From NCBI GenBank assembly GCA_005882715.1, contig VBEI01000010.1, forward strand, positions 1 to 22,377: DNA of 22,377 bases, read 5' to 3'. This document shows positions 20,300 through 22,377 of this stretch, in pieces (position 1 is the stretch's first letter; every line of letters starts with the position of its first letter). A program made the position numbers and the translations under genes. The notes beneath the pieces were generated by a model. It had not been told where the DNA came from. It did no database searches and saw nothing but the letters and a program-made list of their open reading frames with translations. Source of the DNA: Chloroflexota bacterium (GTDB lineage Bacteria; Chloroflexota; Dehalococcoidia; SM23-28-2; RBG-16-64-32).

Positions 20300-21761
20300 G
20301 GCCTGGGGGTCCACGCGCGAAGACAGCGAAAGGGACGCCCCCGCCCCGGCCCGCGGGTCGAGCTACACGCTGCTGGTCGTAACGGTCTCGCTCGGTGGCA
20401 TTCTAGCGCCGCTCAACTCCACGATGCTCGCCGTCGCGCTGCCCGACTTGCGGCGCGATTTTGGCATCGGCCACGCGGAGATCGCCTGGCTGGTCTCTGC
20501 TTACCTCATCGCTATGGCAGTGGCGCAGCCGCTCGGCGGTCGTCTCGGCGACCAGCTTGGCAGGGCCCGCGTCTTTCGGGCTGGACTCGTTCTCTTCCTT
20601 GCTCTGTCGCTGGCCGCAGCCGCCTCGCCCGGCTACGCATGGTTGATCGCCTTTCGCACCGGTCAGGCGTTGGTGGGCGCAGCCGTCATACCAAACGGCC
20701 TTGCCATGCTACGGGAGTCCGTCCCGCTAAACCGTCTCGGACGCTCAGGGGGGACTACGGGCGCCGCGATGTCCACCGCTGCTGCTGTCGGTCCTTTGTT
20801 GGGTGCTGGTCTGCTCGGGCTGGGCTCCTGGCGGCTTCTCTTCCTGATGAACGTGCCGCTCGTTGTCTTCGCTTTGCTCGCGCTCTATCGCCTGGCGCCC
20901 TCGTCCGATCGTGCTCGTGGACGCGTCTCACTCGACTGGCTGGGCGCGGGAGCGTTCGCGGGCCTCCTCATTCTCATCACGGTCCTGTTGAATGCGCTCC
21001 GCGGTGACGCTGGCGTCTTCATTTTGGTTATAGCTGCGGTCGCCTTCCCCCTGCTTCTACTGGGTTTTTTGCGACAACAGTTTTCTACGGGCACGCCAAT
21101 CGCCGAGTGGCGGCTGTTCCGCATTCGGTCTTATGCGGGCGCCACCGCGTACATCCTGCTGAGCAACCTGGTCATGTACACTATCATCCTCGCCGTCCCC
21201 TTCTTCGTCCGCGAAGTCCAGGGGAAAGGCAGCTTCACCGCCGGAACGCTGCTGGGTGCGGTTTCGGTCCCGGTCGCCCTGATCGCACCGATTGGGGGCC
21301 TTATTTCCGACGAGGCCGGGCGGCGTCCGCCGATCGTCGGCGGAAGCGTCCTTGTTGTCGCGGGCGTCACTGCGCTTCTGTTCGGGATAAGCAGCGATAC
21401 GCCTTATCTGTTCCTCGCCTCAGTCCTTTTCGTCATCGGGGTTGGACTGGGATTCAGCGTCGGTCCCGCGAGCGCAGCCGCGATCGAATCGACGCCTGCT
21501 GACCTCGCCGGCACCGCCGCCGGTACTAACTCAATGATGCGCTACGTGGGCAGCATCATCGGCGCGGGCATCCTCGGCTCGGTTCTCAACACCAACGAAG
21601 CGGCGCCCGACGTGGGCTTGTTCCGCCTTATCTTTGCGGTGCTGGTTGTCGTCGCCGTGCTCGGCGCGCTCTCGTCATTGCTGGTGCATCGCTTTCCGCA
21701 GGCTCACGAAGAGGTACCGGAGGTTGCGCCCTTATCGGCTCTCGCCCGCGCCGATTGGTGA
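20274..21761 (+). CDS. MFS transporter, DHA2 (EmrB/QacA) type drug exporter
   Basis: With the start at ATG 20274 the protein is 495 aa and the gene overlaps the previous one by 26 nt. The frame is open further up, but that part is a shadow of the PEP gene, and no later ATG, GTG or TTG lies before TM1. About 14 hydrophobic segments start at residue 31. Motif A is GGRLGDQLGRAR (88-99), D58 ends TM1 in ALPDLRRDFG, and VGPLLGAGLLGLGSWRLLFL is the motif C and post-helix region typical of EmrB/QacA exporters. It would expel drugs or metabolites against protons at the inner membrane. Its overlap with the phospho-His enzyme suggests they act on the same compound or its product, probably under the TetR regulator. 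Confidence 0.88.
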   Translation: MKARSRSSRAWGSTREDSERDAPAPARGSSYTLLVVTVSLGGILAPLNSTMLAVALPDLRRDFGIGHAEIAWLVSAYLIAMAVAQPLGGRLGDQLGRARVFRAGLVLFLALSLAAAASPGYAWLIAFRTGQALVGAAVIPNGLAMLRESVPLNRLGRSGGTTGAAMSTAAAVGPLLGAGLLGLGSWRLLFLMNVPLVVFALLALYRLAPSSDRARGRVSLDWLGAGAFAGLLILITVLLNALRGDAGVFILVIAAVAFPLLLLGFLRQQFSTGTPIAEWRLFRIRSYAGATAYILLSNLVMYTIILAVPFFVREVQGKGSFTAGTLLGAVSVPVALIAPIGGLISDEAGRRPPIVGGSVLVVAGVTALLFGISSDTPYLFLASVLFVIGVGLGFSVGPASAAAIESTPADLAGTAAGTNSMMRYVGSIIGAGILGSVLNTNEAAPDVGLFRLIFAVLVVVAVLGALSSLLVHRFPQAHEEVPEVAPLSALARADW

Positions 21762-21788
21762 TCGAGCTGCGGTTCGCCGCAATACGGG

Positions 21789-21819
21789 CGCCGCACCCGT
21801 CTAGCGGTCGGGTGCGGCG
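21789..21819. terminator. Bidirectional terminator hairpin between convergent genes
   Basis: CGCCGCACCCG (21789-21799) pairs perfectly with CGGGTGCGGCG (21809-21819) around a 9-nt loop. It lies 27 nt after the MFS stop and 15 nt from the stop of the convergent DUF2330 gene. No T-run follows, like the hairpin at 1006-1031. Confidence 0.65.
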
Positions 21820-21834
21820 GTAAGGGCAGGCGAC

Positions 21835-22377
21835 TTAAGCTCCAGGCGAGCGCCGGTCGGCGTTCGGCTGGAGCCGTAGCACCGTCAACGCGACGATGCC
21901 CGCAAGGACGCCTACGACTACTAACCAAACAAGGGGCGAGGCGCCACCACCATCTTCGAGCAGGGAGGCACCGGGAAGCTCGAGGCCGGCGGCGACGCGT
22001 GATGGGCTGTGCGCACCAGTCGTGTCGACAGCCAGATCGTAGTGAAGATCGGCCGCCGTGCTGTTTACCCGAAGCTTGGTCAGCCACGCGGACTGCGGTA
22101 CCCTTGCGCCGCCTGCGTCGGACCGAAGGTCAGCAAGCAGTGAGTCCGTCGCCTTTTCGCTGTGAGCAAGCGTGAGCCCTGCCTGGGGCCCCGGAAGGAT
22201 AGCGGGCCTTAAATCGGTGAGCAGAAATACATCGGCGTCGACGCGGTCGTCAGGCTGTTTGCCGAGGCCAAGGATGCGCAGCGGGACCCAGGGGTTCGAG
22301 GTTGGGATGGTGATGTGAACAGGCGTCCCGTCGCCGATCTGCTGCCCGCGCGCTGCCGCGGCCTCACCGTCGAAGAC
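21835..22377 (-). CDS. DUF2330 domain-containing membrane protein, C-terminal part (5' end outside window)
   Basis: The minus-strand frame is open from the window edge to a TAA at 21835-21837, 180 residues, with strongly protein-like sequence. It begins in VFDGEAAAARGQQIGDGTPV, followed by HITIPTSNPWVPLRILGLGK and ADVFLLTDLRPAILPGP, a pattern I associate with DUF2330 proteins. One membrane helix near the end, PLVWLVVVGVLAGIVALTVL (about residues 147-166), and a short basic tail with Arg and Pro place most of the protein outside the membrane. A signal peptide would be in the missing N-terminal part. The function of the family is unknown. The gene is convergent with the MFS gene across the hairpin at 21789-21819. 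Confidence 0.75.
   Translation of the reverse strand, partial: VFDGEAAAARGQQIGDGTPVHITIPTSNPWVPLRILGLGKQPDDRVDADVFLLTDLRPAILPGPQAGLTLAHSEKATDSLLADLRSDAGGARVPQSAWLTKLRVNSTAADLHYDLAVDTTGAHSPSRVAAGLELPGASLLEDGGGASPLVWLVVVGVLAGIVALTVLRLQPNADRRSPGA

Noticed and set aside
21704..22087. 127-residue minus-strand frame crossing the MFS end
   Set aside because: It is Arg-rich shadow sequence. The DUF2330 frame on the same strand fits a protein with a membrane helix and ends before the terminator hairpin.
1..22377. CRISPR arrays, insertion sequences, integrases or phage genes
   Set aside because: No spaced direct repeats, no transposase or integrase motifs and no terminal inverted repeats were seen.

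Overview
The window is a high-GC bacterial chromosome segment with mixed strands, many 1-4 nt start/stop overlaps, some genes without Shine-Dalgarno sites, and families common in Chloroflexota and Actinomycetota (DUF2630, DUF2330, a QueA-like enzyme of the actinobacterial type, DrrAB-like exporters, CDGSH proteins). I infer a soil-type member of one of those phyla. The exact lineage cannot be read from the sequence. There is no rRNA, tRNA, CRISPR array or transposase.

Layout. 1-1040: the 3' end of a QueA-like gene, then a 53-aa zinc ribbon. 1045-4553: an MmpL/RND transporter and a DHFR-like reductase on the minus strand, divergent from a MarR regulator, with palindromes between. 4554-5050: a gene-less stretch with nested inverted repeats and an exact CRP-type site. 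5051-7407: a DrrAB-like ABC exporter divergent from a second MarR regulator, which has a near-consensus promoter placed for a leaderless mRNA. 7609-8063: an hxlR gene broken by a 2-nt insertion, with promoter and operator intact. 8091-12154: a minus-strand redox and iron-sulfur cluster made of Dps, a 41-aa small ORF, a CDGSH/three-Cys/CDGSH protein, an NADPH-FMN reductase, DUF2630, pirin, a YjdJ-type GNAT and a YjdI-CDGSH fusion. 12191-12429: remains of an alpha/beta hydrolase. 12456-14018: an acyl-CoA carboxylase carboxyltransferase. 14175-16821: a three-gene overlapping plus-strand operon (ABM monooxygenase, PIG-L deacetylase, PLP decarboxylase). 16892-21761: a PEP-synthase-like enzyme split into an ATP-grasp protein (minus) and a phospho-His protein (plus), with a TetR regulator between them and an MFS exporter overlapping the end of the second half. 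21835-22377: the 3' part of a DUF2330 membrane protein.

Reading of the whole. Much of the window is built of regulator-plus-effector modules: MarR with MmpL/DHFR, MarR with ABC, HxlR beside the redox genes, TetR with the PEP enzyme and MFS. This looks like a chemical and oxidative stress accessory region. The two parts most worth testing are the split PEP-dependent phosphotransferase with its exporter, a candidate drug- or phenol-phosphorylating system, and the cluster in which a multi-domain NEET-type protein is translationally coupled to a flavin reductase and sits next to Dps. Three genes or features lie in frames that an ATG-to-stop scan over 60 codons would miss: the zinc ribbon, the 41-aa ORF and the DUF2330 fragment.
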